Shown: positions 34,713 through 43,136 of the stretch, piece after piece
Numbering within the stretch: the first letter of the stretch is position 1
Layout: each line of letters starts with the position of its first letter
DNA from: SFLA01 sp045595785
GTDB lineage: Bacteria > Bacillota > Clostridia > Oscillospirales > CAG-382
Assembly (NCBI GenBank): GCA_045595785.1
Contig: JAZOBE010000048.1
Span: forward strand, 1-64,000
Reading direction: 5' to 3'
DNA length: 64,000 nucleotides
The notes under the pieces: generated by a model
What the model was told of the DNA's origin: nothing
Databases searched by the model: none
What the model saw: the letters and a program-made list of their open reading frames with translations, nothing else
Translations under genes and position numbers: made by a program

Positions 34713-36224
34713 TTACAGGTGTCTCCTCTTGATATACACGCCGACACCCACTACAAGCACGATAAGGGGTGCAACGGCTATAACGATTACGGACAGAGTC
34801 TTTGCCTCGCCCGTTTCAAGTGCAAGTGCGGTATCTGCAAATACCTTATAGTCGATATCGGGAGAAACTCTCTCGGTAGACATCATTCTCGCCGCAGATT
34901 CGATAACCTCACGGTTGCCGTACTGTGCGGTAAGGCTTTCGTTGGAAACGAAATCCGTACTGCCGCAAAGAGCAACGTACTGGAACTTGGCGGCGTTGGT
35001 ATCGTCATAATCCATAAAGGTGGCGATGTTAAGCAAAGGATGCTTTCCGCTTACGCCTGCTTTATCTGTTGCTTCCGCAAAGGTGGTAAAGGAGGTATCA
35101 ACAGACGCGCCATTGGATGCCTTGCCGGGAACAAGCTTTACAGCGTTGCCGAAAACCGTCTTAACGTCGGAATCATCGGAAAAAGCGATATGAAGCTGTG
35201 CGGCAACGGTGCCTACCTCACCTGCAGACTGAGCAAGCAGTTTTTTGCTGTTGAGGCTGAGAGAATGTGTATTATCGGTAAGCAGGTCGTGAGGAGCGTA
35301 ATCCATACCCCAAACGTCACTGAGATAAGAGCGCAGGTTGGGAAGATCGGGAGTAGACGCATCCACAAACACCATAAGAGAACGGTATTCCTTAAGGAAG
35401 TTGTTTATAATAACCGTTTCGTCTGCGGCGTTGGGGTTCTCTGCGTCAAAGCCCACAAGGTCCATCTGGGGATTACAGATAACCATTATACGGGCAGAAG
35501 CAAATGCTTCCTTAAGCTCACTCTCACTTGCGGCAGCAAGGTCGATAGTCTGTGTGGCAAAGCCCACGTCCTCAAAGAGTGATTTAAGCTTTTCGGGAAC
35601 AGTCTCGCCGTGGCCCTTGGTAAAGATTACGGAATAAGGCTGGTCGATAGAGCACTGGGTAATAGCGGTGACCATACGTGCTTCACCGTTATACGCATAC
35701 AGAGAATTATCCGATTCAGCTACCATAAAGAAGGAATCAAAGGTGAGAACACGGGTGTGGTACTTACCCTCAACGATAATGTTGGAGGCGGTAAGATTGG
35801 TCTGTGTATAGTGCTTGATATCGTTAACGTACTTTGGGTCCGCGGTAACGTCGAAGTAAGCAACCTCGATATTATCGGGGAATTTTTCTGCAAACGCCAA
35901 AACCGTCTCGTGTACCATACGGAGATAGTTGAAGTTACCTGTCTCGTATTCCTCAAGTCTGTCGCGGGCGGTGCAGAAGTGGACGGTAATATCAAAATCA
36001 TCGCCCAGATTTTCAAGATACTCCACAGTCTCATCACCGATAGAATAAAACTCCTCATCGGTAAAGTCGATAGAAAAGATGTGGGAAGCGTTGAATGCGG
36101 TTATTACCAGATTTATACCGATAATAAGCGCCAGAGTTACCGCGGTAAGAGCCACGGAAAGTCCGCCGTATTTGAATTTACGGGAGTTAAGTATATTTTT
36201 AAGAGATTTTTTATTGTTCGCCAT
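34713..36224 (-). CDS. GldG-like ABC-associated membrane protein
   Basis: 503 residues: helix near residues 17-40 (LSVALTAVTLALIIGINLVI), an external domain of about 420 residues (early TDEEFYSIGDETVEYLENL, then VIFTKGHGE and FVDASTPDLPNLRSYL), and a final helix plus RRHL. GldG is known as a component of gliding motility-associated ABC systems, but the family is widespread in non-gliding bacteria. It abuts the DUF4340 start. Substrate unknown. Confidence 0.85.
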   Translation of the reverse strand: MANNKKSLKNILNSRKFKYGGLSVALTAVTLALIIGINLVITAFNASHIFSIDFTDEEFYSIGDETVEYLENLGDDFDITVHFCTARDRLEEYETGNFNYLRMVHETVLAFAEKFPDNIEVAYFDVTADPKYVNDIKHYTQTNLTASNIIVEGKYHTRVLTFDSFFMVAESDNSLYAYNGEARMVTAITQCSIDQPYSVIFTKGHGETVPEKLKSLFEDVGFATQTIDLAAASESELKEAFASARIMVICNPQMDLVGFDAENPNAADETVIINNFLKEYRSLMVFVDASTPDLPNLRSYLSDVWGMDYAPHDLLTDNTHSLSLNSKKLLAQSAGEVGTVAAQLHIAFSDDSDVKTVFGNAVKLVPGKASNGASVDTSFTTFAEATDKAGVSGKHPLLNIATFMDYDDTNAAKFQYVALCGSTDFVSNESLTAQYGNREVIESAARMMSTERVSPDIDYKVFADTALALETGEAKTLSVIVIAVAPLIVLVVGVGVYIKRRHL

Positions 36225-36238
36225 TTTACTTTACCTCC

Positions 36239-36946
36239 TTATGACCAGCGGCGCTTTTCATATACGCGCACGGTAAGGAAAAGGAACACCGCGGTAAAGC
36301 TGATAAAGTAAACTACCGCGCTAAGGTCAAGAATTCCGCTTGACATGGTTGCGTATCTGTCAATTACAGAAAACCACTTGATAAAGGTGCGTACCCACTC
36401 AACCGGAATGGAGGAGGCAAGCAGACCTAAAATAAGGATTACCACTATAATACCCATGGAACCGATAGCGGCGTTAAGCTGGCTTTCGGTAAGAGAGGAT
36501 ATAAACACGCCCACAGCGATGAACGCCGCGCCTATAAGGAACAGGCTGAGCACGTTAAGCAGTATATAGGAAAGGGAAGGGTTTCCGTAAAGATAGAGTA
36601 AATAGAAGTTAAAGGAGTTAACGCCCAGAACGCAGGCGAAAACGGTGAGAGCCGCCAGATATTTCGCCATAACCATTGCGGTAAGGGAAATGGGCGCCGT
36701 AAGCAGTATCTGCTCGGACTTGGTGCGGCGGTCATCTGCAAAAAGCTTCATGGTAAGCAGGGGGATGAGTATGGCAAACACGAAAAGGAGTGCCAGGAAA
36801 TAGGAAGACATGCTTCCCGTATCCGCCTGAAGCAATACCAGGAAGGAGAACAGCGCACCGGAAACTGCAAGGAACATACCTGCAAACACGTATCCGATGG
36901 GAGTAGTAAAATATGAGCGAAGCTCACGCATATATATTGCACGCAT
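36239..36946 (-). CDS. ABC-2 type permease (GldF-like)
   Basis: 235 residues, six helices. N-terminal MRAIYMRELRSYFTTPIGYVF is characteristic of ABC-2 permeases in GldA-GldF-GldG operons. It starts within the last codon region of the ATPase gene (1-nt overlap) and is followed by gldG after 14 nt, so the two are cotranscribed. Confidence 0.92.
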   Translation of the reverse strand: MRAIYMRELRSYFTTPIGYVFAGMFLAVSGALFSFLVLLQADTGSMSSYFLALLFVFAILIPLLTMKLFADDRRTKSEQILLTAPISLTAMVMAKYLAALTVFACVLGVNSFNFYLLYLYGNPSLSYILLNVLSLFLIGAAFIAVGVFISSLTESQLNAAIGSMGIIVVILILGLLASSIPVEWVRTFIKWFSVIDRYATMSSGILDLSAVVYFISFTAVFLFLTVRVYEKRRWS

Positions 36947-37932
36947 TATTGTTCCCCTGCCTTTCTGACACGCTTTACGGTTTTGCGGCTTTCTTTTTCT
37001 TTGTTCTTTTCGGTAAGACGGATAAAGATATCCTCAAGATTCAATTCCATACCCTCAAGACCGATAAGATACCAGCCGTTTCTTGCAAGAAGCGAGAACA
37101 GCGGCTTGCGGATATCTATCTTGTCCTCAGATTCGATAAGATAGCTGGTGGAATCGGTATCACGCTTGCCCAAGACCTCTGCGTATTTTACGCCGGGAAG
37201 AGCCTTAAGCGCCTTAAGCACGTCGTTTTCAGGTCCAACGATCTTCGCCATAAGCTTACGGGAGCCGTCAACTGCATTGACAAGGTCCTGAGTGCGCTCG
37301 TTGGCAACGATCTGTCCCTTATTTATAACCACGATCCTATCGCACACAGCCTGAACCTCAGGCAGAATGTGGGTGGAAAGTATAACGGTATGCTGTTTAC
37401 CCAGCACACGGATAAGGTTACGTATCTCTATTATCTGCTTTGGGTCAAGACCAACGGTAGGCTCGTCGAATATAAGCACCTTGGGGTTTCCGATAAGCGC
37501 CTGAGCGATACCCACACGCTGACGGTAGCCCTTGGAAAGGTTCTTTATTTTACGGTTGAACACGTCGGTTATCTTAACGACCTCGCAAACCTCTTTAAGG
37601 TGTGCGTCCTTGGGAAGGGTGCATTTTTTAAGCTGATATACGAAGGTAAGGTATTCCTTTACCGTCATATCCACGTAAAGGGGAGGCTGCTCAGGAAGGA
37701 AGCCTATCTTGCGCTTTGCCTCAACGGGGTTTTCCAGAATATCCACACCGTCAATACGGCAGGAGCCGGAGGATGCGGACAGATATCCGGTAAGTATGTT
37801 GAGAGTGGTGGTCTTTCCTGCGCCGTTGGGGCCGAGGAAGCCCATTATCTCGCCCTCTTCTACGTTAAATGTAACGCCCTTGACCGCTTGTTTATCACCG
37901 AAATTCTTATAGACATCGATTATTTCGATCAT
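36946..37932 (-). CDS. ABC transporter ATPase (GldA-like)
   Basis: 328 residues. Walker A GPNGAGKTT, Q loop FLPEQPPLYVDMTV, signature LSKGYRQRVG, Walker B VLIFDEPTVGLDP and switch His in STHILPEV. The extra 100 residues after the core (about 220-328) are usual in GldA-like ATPases. It powers the permease encoded next and probably a surface export or assembly process. Follows aspS with only a few bases between. Confidence 0.95.
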   Translation of the reverse strand: MIEIIDVYKNFGDKQAVKGVTFNVEEGEIMGFLGPNGAGKTTTLNILTGYLSASSGSCRIDGVDILENPVEAKRKIGFLPEQPPLYVDMTVKEYLTFVYQLKKCTLPKDAHLKEVCEVVKITDVFNRKIKNLSKGYRQRVGIAQALIGNPKVLIFDEPTVGLDPKQIIEIRNLIRVLGKQHTVILSTHILPEVQAVCDRIVVINKGQIVANERTQDLVNAVDGSRKLMAKIVGPENDVLKALKALPGVKYAEVLGKRDTDSTSYLIESEDKIDIRKPLFSLLARNGWYLIGLEGMELNLEDIFIRLTEKNKEKESRKTVKRVRKAGEQ

Positions 37933-37935
37933 TTG

Positions 37936-39717
37936 TTATTTCTCCTGTTTATCAATACTAATACCCAGATCGATAAGCGCCTGTGCAGGTACTTCCGCGG
38001 GGCAGTCTGTCATAAGCTCGGACGCGTTGGATACCTTGGGGAAGGCAACAACGTCACGCAAGGTGGGTGCGCCCAGCATCTGCATTACAAGTCTGTCCAG
38101 ACCCAGCGCCATACCGCCGTGGGGAGGTGCGCCGTATTTGAATGCGTCAAGCAGATAGCCGAACTTTGCCTGCGCCTCCTCGTCGGAAAGGCCCAACAGA
38201 CGGAATATGGTAGCCTGCAAAGCAGGGTCGGTTATACGGATAGAACCGGAGGAAAGCTCAATACCGTTAAGCACAAGGTCGTATGCCTTTGCACGGACAG
38301 AGCCTTTATCGGATTCAAGGTAATCAAGACACTCGTCAAGAGGTGCGGTAAAGGGATGGTGCATTGCCAGCCACTCACCGGATTCGGGGTCTTTTTCAAA
38401 GAAGGGGAATTCAACTACCCAAAGGAAGCGGTATCCCTCTCTGGGAACGTCAAGTCTGTTTGCAGCCTCAACACGAAGCTGACCCAGCTGGGTAAGAACC
38501 GCGTTATCGTTGGTGTCTGCAATAATAAACGCCACGTCTCCGTCAGCACAGTCCATACGGGTGCAGATGGAGTTAAGCTCGTCCTCGGTCATAAACTTAG
38601 CAAAGGAGCAGGTGGTGTTGCCGCCGACACGCTTTATCCAAGCCAGACCCTTTGCGCCGCAGGACTTTGCATACTCGGTAAGCTTGTCTATCTCCTTACG
38701 GGTGAGCTTGTCTGCATAGCCCTTGCAGTTGATGCCTCTTACACTGCCGCCTGCGCTTACTGCGCCGGTGAACACGGAGAAATCACAGCCCTTGACAATA
38801 TCGGAAATATCAACGAGCTCCATACCGAAGCGCATATCCGGCTTATCACTGCCGTAACGGTTCATACACTCACGGTAGGTGTAACGGGGAATGGGAGGAA
38901 CGTCAACGTCCAGAGTTTCCTTGAATACTCTGCGGATGTAACCCTCACCTATATTCAGCACGTCCTCCATCTGAACGAAGGACATCTCAAAGTCGATCTG
39001 AGTGAATTCGGGCTGTCTGTCCGCACGAAGGTCCTCGTCACGGAAGCAACGTGCGATCTGCATATATCTGTCAAAGCCCGCAACCATGGAAAGCTGCTTG
39101 TAAAGCTGAGGAGACTGGGGAAGCGCGTAGAAGGAGCCCTTTCTTACACGGCTGGGAACGAGATAGTCACGTGCGCCCTCGGGAGTGGAGCGGATAAGCA
39201 TGGGAGTCTCTATTTCGATAAAGCCGTTTTCATCAAAATAATCTCTGGTAACCTTTGCAACCTTGTGTCTGAACAGCAGATTTTGCATAAGGTCGGGACG
39301 GCGCAGGTCGAGATAACGGTGCTTTAAGCGCAGCTCCTCGTTTGCGCGGCTGTTTTCAACTATTTCAAAGGGAGTTGTCTGGGAAACAGACAGCACCTTC
39401 AATACGTCAACGGCGATCTCCACCTCACCGGTGGGAATCTGCAGGTTTTTGGAGGAACGCTCTCTTACGGTTCCCTCTGCACACAGCACGTACTCACCGC
39501 GTACGGCAAATGCTTTTTCAAACACCTCTCTGTCGGTATTATCGTCAAAAGCAAGCTGTACGATACCGCTTCTGTCACGCAGGTCGATAAATATAAGACC
39601 GCCAAGGTCACGCTGACGCTGGCACCAGCCCATTACGCAGGCACGCTCGCCTACGTTTTGTATGTTAAACTCACCGCAATAGTGAGTTCTTTTTGAATTG
39701 CCTAAAAGTTCTGCCAT
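37936..39717 (-). CDS. aspS: Aspartyl-tRNA synthetase
   Basis: 593 residues from MAELLGNSKRTHYCGEF. Bacterial-type AspRS: N-terminal OB-fold anticodon domain (RDLGGLIFIDLRDR), motif 2 around FRDEDLRADRQPEFTQIDFEM, an inserted GAD domain (about 290-420) and motif 3 GMALGLDRLVM. The Leu in RDLGG, where non-discriminating enzymes tend to have His, favours an Asp-specific enzyme (inference from recalled literature). Downstream of hisS on the same strand. Confidence 0.97.
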   Translation of the reverse strand: MAELLGNSKRTHYCGEFNIQNVGERACVMGWCQRQRDLGGLIFIDLRDRSGIVQLAFDDNTDREVFEKAFAVRGEYVLCAEGTVRERSSKNLQIPTGEVEIAVDVLKVLSVSQTTPFEIVENSRANEELRLKHRYLDLRRPDLMQNLLFRHKVAKVTRDYFDENGFIEIETPMLIRSTPEGARDYLVPSRVRKGSFYALPQSPQLYKQLSMVAGFDRYMQIARCFRDEDLRADRQPEFTQIDFEMSFVQMEDVLNIGEGYIRRVFKETLDVDVPPIPRYTYRECMNRYGSDKPDMRFGMELVDISDIVKGCDFSVFTGAVSAGGSVRGINCKGYADKLTRKEIDKLTEYAKSCGAKGLAWIKRVGGNTTCSFAKFMTEDELNSICTRMDCADGDVAFIIADTNDNAVLTQLGQLRVEAANRLDVPREGYRFLWVVEFPFFEKDPESGEWLAMHHPFTAPLDECLDYLESDKGSVRAKAYDLVLNGIELSSGSIRITDPALQATIFRLLGLSDEEAQAKFGYLLDAFKYGAPPHGGMALGLDRLVMQMLGAPTLRDVVAFPKVSNASELMTDCPAEVPAQALIDLGISIDKQEK

Positions 39718-39750
39718 AGTTTTTGTTTTGCCTTCTTTCAAAGTATAGTG

Positions 39751-39827
39751 AATAATGAGAAATGAGGAATTACGGAAGATTTTTGCCGCCCGGCAAAAAT
39801 CAACTATCATTCATCATTTTTTATTGC
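39751..39827. repeat. AT-rich mini-palindrome repeat, copy G1
   Basis: AATGAGAAATGAGGAATTACGG lead (AATGAGAAATGAGGAATTAC visible), then GATTTTTGCCG/CGGCAAAAATC (39778-39801), then CAACTATCATTCATCATTT. The hairpin lies in the hisS-aspS spacer and the repeat supplies the last codons and stop of hisS. Related copies occur near 42.5 and 61.7 kb. Confidence 0.7.
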
Positions 39828-41075
39828 GTTAGCAATATCAGCTGCCGACAGGTTGACTTCTGCCCTTTCGCCGTCTTGCATATTCTTAACGGTAACAACA
39901 CCCTGCTCCAGCTCGTTTCCGCCGATAACGGCAACGTAACGGGCGCCCGTCTTGTCCGCATATTTCATTTGCGCCTTTATACTGCGGGAGCAAAGGTCGG
40001 TCTCTGCCTTAATACCCATGCCCCTAAGCTCCTCACACAAAGCAAACACCTTGGTGTATCCGTCCTTATCCGCAGGAGCCAGATAAATATCGGGTGCAGT
40101 ATCAACCGATTTAAGCAAATCCTCCTGCTCAAGGCAGGCAACCAGACGGGTAATACCCATACCGAAGCCAACGCCTGACATCTGGGGACCGCCAAGCTGT
40201 GCAACCAGCCCATCGTATCTTCCGCCGCCGCAAACGGTGGACTGTGCGCCGATACGCTCATCTATAAACTCAAACACCGTGCCGGTGTAATAATCAAGTC
40301 CTCTTACAATGCCGGAATCTATAACGTAAGGAACGCCGGTAGCATCCAGAATATCCGTAAGCGCCTTAAGGTGGTTTTGGCAATCCTCGCACAGATGGTC
40401 GGTAGTCTTAGGTGCGCCGGAGGCTATCTCCGAGCAAACGGGAGACTTACAGTCCAGCACACGGAGGGGGTTTTTACCCAAGCGCTCAATACAAGTGGGG
40501 CAAAGCTTGTCCGTATAACCGCCCAGATATTCAACAAGCGCCTCTCTGTACACGGGACGGCAGTTGGGACAGCCCACGGAGTTGATGTGTAATTTTACGT
40601 TATTAAGACCCAATTCCTTGAACACGCTGTATGCAAGGGAGATAACCGTTGCATCCGCCGCAGGAGATTCGGAGCCGAACAATTCTGTACCGAACTGGAA
40701 AAACTCTCTGCTTCTGCCTGCTTGGGGTTTTTCATAACGGAAAAAGTTGGTTAGGTAATACAGTTTTAAGGGCATAGCCCCTGCGTAAAGACCGTTCTCC
40801 AGCATACTGCGGACAACGCACGCCGTTCCCTCAGGACGGAGAGAAAGACTGCGGTCGTCTCTGTCCTTAAAGGTATACATTTCCTTTTGCACCACGTCGG
40901 TAGTGTCACCCACTCCGCGGGAGAAAAGCTCGGTTGCCTCAAAGGTGGGGAAGCGTATCTCGCCAAACCCATATTCAAGACACTTTTTGCGTATAACGCC
41001 TTCTATATATTGCCATGCGGCAGTCTGCTCCGGGAGGATATCCAAGGTTCCTCTCGGCTTTTTGATCTGATTCAT
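39807..41075 (-). CDS. hisS: Histidyl-tRNA synthetase
   Basis: 422 residues from MNQIKKPRGTLDILPEQ; RBS GGAGAG. Class II enzyme that charges tRNA-His: motif 2 with YYLTNFFRYEKPQAGRSREFFQFG, HisA-type motifs GLDYYTGTVFE and GGGRYDGLV, motif 3 GVGFGMGITRLV, and a C-terminal anticodon domain. The last residues KNDE and the stop codon coincide with repeat G1. Confidence 0.97.
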   Translation of the reverse strand: MNQIKKPRGTLDILPEQTAAWQYIEGVIRKKCLEYGFGEIRFPTFEATELFSRGVGDTTDVVQKEMYTFKDRDDRSLSLRPEGTACVVRSMLENGLYAGAMPLKLYYLTNFFRYEKPQAGRSREFFQFGTELFGSESPAADATVISLAYSVFKELGLNNVKLHINSVGCPNCRPVYREALVEYLGGYTDKLCPTCIERLGKNPLRVLDCKSPVCSEIASGAPKTTDHLCEDCQNHLKALTDILDATGVPYVIDSGIVRGLDYYTGTVFEFIDERIGAQSTVCGGGRYDGLVAQLGGPQMSGVGFGMGITRLVACLEQEDLLKSVDTAPDIYLAPADKDGYTKVFALCEELRGMGIKAETDLCSRSIKAQMKYADKTGARYVAVIGGNELEQGVVTVKNMQDGERAEVNLSAADIANAIKNDE

Positions 41076-41092
41076 ATAAACTCTCCGATAGA

Positions 41093-41500
41093 TTAGTATG
41101 TTGCGTTCTTTTGCCACTCGCGCCAGTCCAGATCTCCTCTGCTGAGCGCAAGGATAAGCGCCTCCGCCGTTGCGATGTTGGTTGCCACAGGGATATTATG
41201 GCTATCACACAGACGGATAAGCTGCAAGGTAGCATCAAGATACTCTGCTTCCGAATTAGGGTCGCGGAGGAAGATGAGTAGGTCGATCTCGTTATAAGCG
41301 ATACGTGCAGCTATCTGCTCTGCTCCGCCGAGAGCGCCGGCGAGCATACGGGTAACCTTTAATCCGGTAGCTTCACTGATATACTTGCCGGTGGTAGCCG
41401 TTGCATAAAGGTTATGCTTTGCAAGTACTCCGCAATATGCTAAACAGAATTCGGTGATAAGCTCTTTTTTCTTATCGTTGGCGATAATTGCTATTTCCAT
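41093..41500 (-). CDS. mgsA: Methylglyoxal synthase
   Basis: 135 residues, typical length. Converts dihydroxyacetone phosphate to methylglyoxal and phosphate. Conserved segments: IAIIANDKKK, ATATTGKYI, GGAEQIAARI, LIFLRDP and HNIPVATNIATAEAL, with catalytic Asp and His residues. A phosphate-starvation bypass of lower glycolysis. Between a minD-like gene and hisS. Confidence 0.95.
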   Translation of the reverse strand: MEIAIIANDKKKELITEFCLAYCGVLAKHNLYATATTGKYISEATGLKVTRMLAGALGGAEQIAARIAYNEIDLLIFLRDPNSEAEYLDATLQLIRLCDSHNIPVATNIATAEALILALSRGDLDWREWQKNATY

Positions 41501-41533
41501 ATCGTTATTCGTCCTTTCTTGCCTTAATAAAAG

Positions 41534-42319
41534 CTATGTAAGATAATATTTTCTGCTTAAGGTGCGGTACACGCCCTTGAAAAGGGGCACGGTGCTTCCG
41601 CACAGACGGTATGCAATGTTTATTGCCGCCGCCTCATAAGAATACGCCTTTCCCTTATGGGAGCAAAATGCGATATTCCCCTTCTCCGCCTCAACCGCCG
41701 CGTTTTTATCCCACGGAACGATACCGATAAGCGGTACGGCAGAATTCATAATAATATCCGCAGGGTCGGGAAGCAAGCCCTTGTCCGCTTCCTTTTTACG
41801 GAACATATTTATTACCAGATGCTGGTCGGTAAGCCCTTCCTTTGCAAGAAGCGCCGCCGTCTTTTCCGCCGCACGGACGGAGGTGGACTGGTGTGCCGTA
41901 ACTATTACCGCACTGTCTGCACAGGAGGCAAGCAGTGAATAATACGGCGAATATTCCGCAGAGGAATCTATAAGCACGTAATCGTATATACTTTTAAGAT
42001 ATGCGAACAGCTTTCCCGTCCGCTTAGGGTCCAAAGCAGACCCGTCATAGGTCTGAGGCGCGGGAATAAAATCCGGCTTACTGCCGTCTCCCTTAATGAC
42101 TGCGCTCTCTACCGAGCAGATACCCGAAATAACGTCCTTTATATCAAAAAGCGCGTTATCCTCTCTGCCTAAAAGAATATCCATACTGCGCATACCCAGA
42201 TCCCCGTCAACAACGAGGACACGTTTGCCCAGCGAGCAAAGCGCCCCTGCGAGATTTGCTGTTACAAAGCTTTTTCCCACACCGCCCTTGAAGGACGTAA
42301 CAAATACACATCTGCCCAA
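41534..42319 (-). CDS. MinD/ParA-family ATPase
   Basis: 261 residues if translation starts at the TTG at 42319, which is 8 nt after AAAGGAGG. The next upstream candidate, a GTG at 42340, would put the Shine-Dalgarno sequence inside the gene. N-terminal MGRCVFVTSFKGGVGKSFV carries the deviant Walker A; VDGDLGMRSMDILLGRED and DYVLIDSS match MinD. MinD sets cell-division site, but no minC or minE is adjacent, so a MinD-like positioning ATPase for another cargo remains possible. No amphipathic C-terminal membrane helix was recognised (C-terminus KGVYRTLSRKYYLT). Confidence 0.85.
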   Translation of the reverse strand: MGRCVFVTSFKGGVGKSFVTANLAGALCSLGKRVLVVDGDLGMRSMDILLGREDNALFDIKDVISGICSVESAVIKGDGSKPDFIPAPQTYDGSALDPKRTGKLFAYLKSIYDYVLIDSSAEYSPYYSLLASCADSAVIVTAHQSTSVRAAEKTAALLAKEGLTDQHLVINMFRKKEADKGLLPDPADIIMNSAVPLIGIVPWDKNAAVEAEKGNIAFCSHKGKAYSYEAAAINIAYRLCGSTVPLFKGVYRTLSRKYYLT

Positions 42320-42357
42320 AAAAGATACCTCCTTTAGCACATACTTATAGATATACT

Positions 42358-42386
42358 ATTATATTACATAAGGGTAATTTTGTCAA
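42358..42386 (-). promoter_or_regulatory. Promoter for minD-like operon
   Basis: Minus-strand TTGACA (42386-42381), 17-bp spacer, TATAAT (42363-42358). Near-consensus sigma-A type. Confidence 0.85.
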
Positions 42387-42439
42387 CGAAAAATACGCAT
42401 TAAAAAAAGATCAATATTAATTATATGTAACGAAAATTG

Positions 42440-42467
42440 TTGACTTATGGCGAAAATATAATATAAT
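42440..42467 (+). promoter_or_regulatory. Promoter for pyrR
   Basis: TTGACT at 42440-42445, 16-bp spacer, TATAAT at 42462-42467. The -10 element runs straight into repeat G2, which forms most of the leader. Confidence 0.7.
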
Positions 42468-42565
42468 GAGAAATAGGAAACGAGGAATGAGAAATTACGG
42501 AAGCTTTTTGTCTGAAGGACAAAAAGCAACCATCATTTATCATTCATCATTTATCATTTATCACT
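42463..42565 (+). repeat. AT-rich mini-palindrome repeat, copy G2 in the pyrR leader
   Basis: Lead AATGAG, GAGGAATGAGAAATTACGGA, hairpin GCTTTTTGTC/GACAAAAAGC (42503-42527), then ATCATTT-rich tail. Same structure as G1 and G3 but with a changed stem that still pairs. It lies in the 5' untranslated region of pyrR. Confidence 0.7.
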
Positions 42566-42580
42566 ATCTCGGAGAAAGTA

Positions 42581-43117
42581 ATGTATACAGAAAAAGCTAT
42601 CCTTTTAGACAGCAACTCCATAGACCGTTCTCTGACCCGTATCTCCCACGAGATTGCAGAGAAAAACGAGGATATTTCCGCAATATGCCTTGTGGGAATA
42701 CGCCGCCGCGGATTACCGCTGGCAAAGAGAATAGGCGAAAAGATATACGCCTCCTACGGCATAAAGGTGCCGGTGGGGGAAATTGACGTTTCCTCCTTCC
42801 GTGATGATAACGGCACCCACACCGTACACAATCCACCTGCGGAAATGGGATTTTCGGTGGAGGGAAAGACCGTGGTTCTGGTGGACGACGTGCTGTATAC
42901 CGGCAGAACTGTGCGCGCCGCCATTGAGGCGATAATGCATCTGGGCAGACCGGGGGCAATACGCCTTGCCGCACTTATTGACCGAGGGCACAGAGAGCTG
43001 CCTATCCGTGCCGATTACGTGGGCAAAAACGTGCCTACGTCCAGAAAGGAAAAAATAGCCGTCCGCGTTGAGGAAATGGACGGGAAAACCGAAGTTGCAA
43101 TACTTGAAGACAAATAA
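42581..43117 (+). CDS. pyrR: Bifunctional pyrimidine regulator / uracil phosphoribosyltransferase
   Basis: 178 residues. PRPP-binding loop VVLVDDVLYTGRTVRAAI, GIRRRGLPLAKRI and ALIDRGHRELPIRADYVGKN are typical of PyrR, which binds pyr mRNA and may also make UMP from uracil. RBS GGAG. No pyrimidine gene follows, so regulation, if any, acts on a pyr operon elsewhere; no PyrR-binding loop was recognised in its own leader. Confidence 0.95.
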   Translation: MYTEKAILLDSNSIDRSLTRISHEIAEKNEDISAICLVGIRRRGLPLAKRIGEKIYASYGIKVPVGEIDVSSFRDDNGTHTVHNPPAEMGFSVEGKTVVLVDDVLYTGRTVRAAIEAIMHLGRPGAIRLAALIDRGHRELPIRADYVGKNVPTSRKEKIAVRVEEMDGKTEVAILEDK

Positions 43118-43136
43118 AAAAGAGAGGTTTTACAAA

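Noticed and set aside
36913..39327. Very long plus-strand open frame (about 800 codons) opposite aspS and the ABC ATPase
   Set aside because: It lies antisense to clearly conserved genes with ribosome sites and motifs, and its translation shows no family features. The same holds for long antisense frames over the DUF4340/GldG genes, the FAD oxidoreductase genes and the large surface proteins. They result from the skewed codon use of this genome.
42463..42580. PyrR attenuator in the pyrR leader
   Set aside because: The leader is made of repeat G2; I see no anti-antiterminator loop of the PyrR-binding type and no T-tract terminator.
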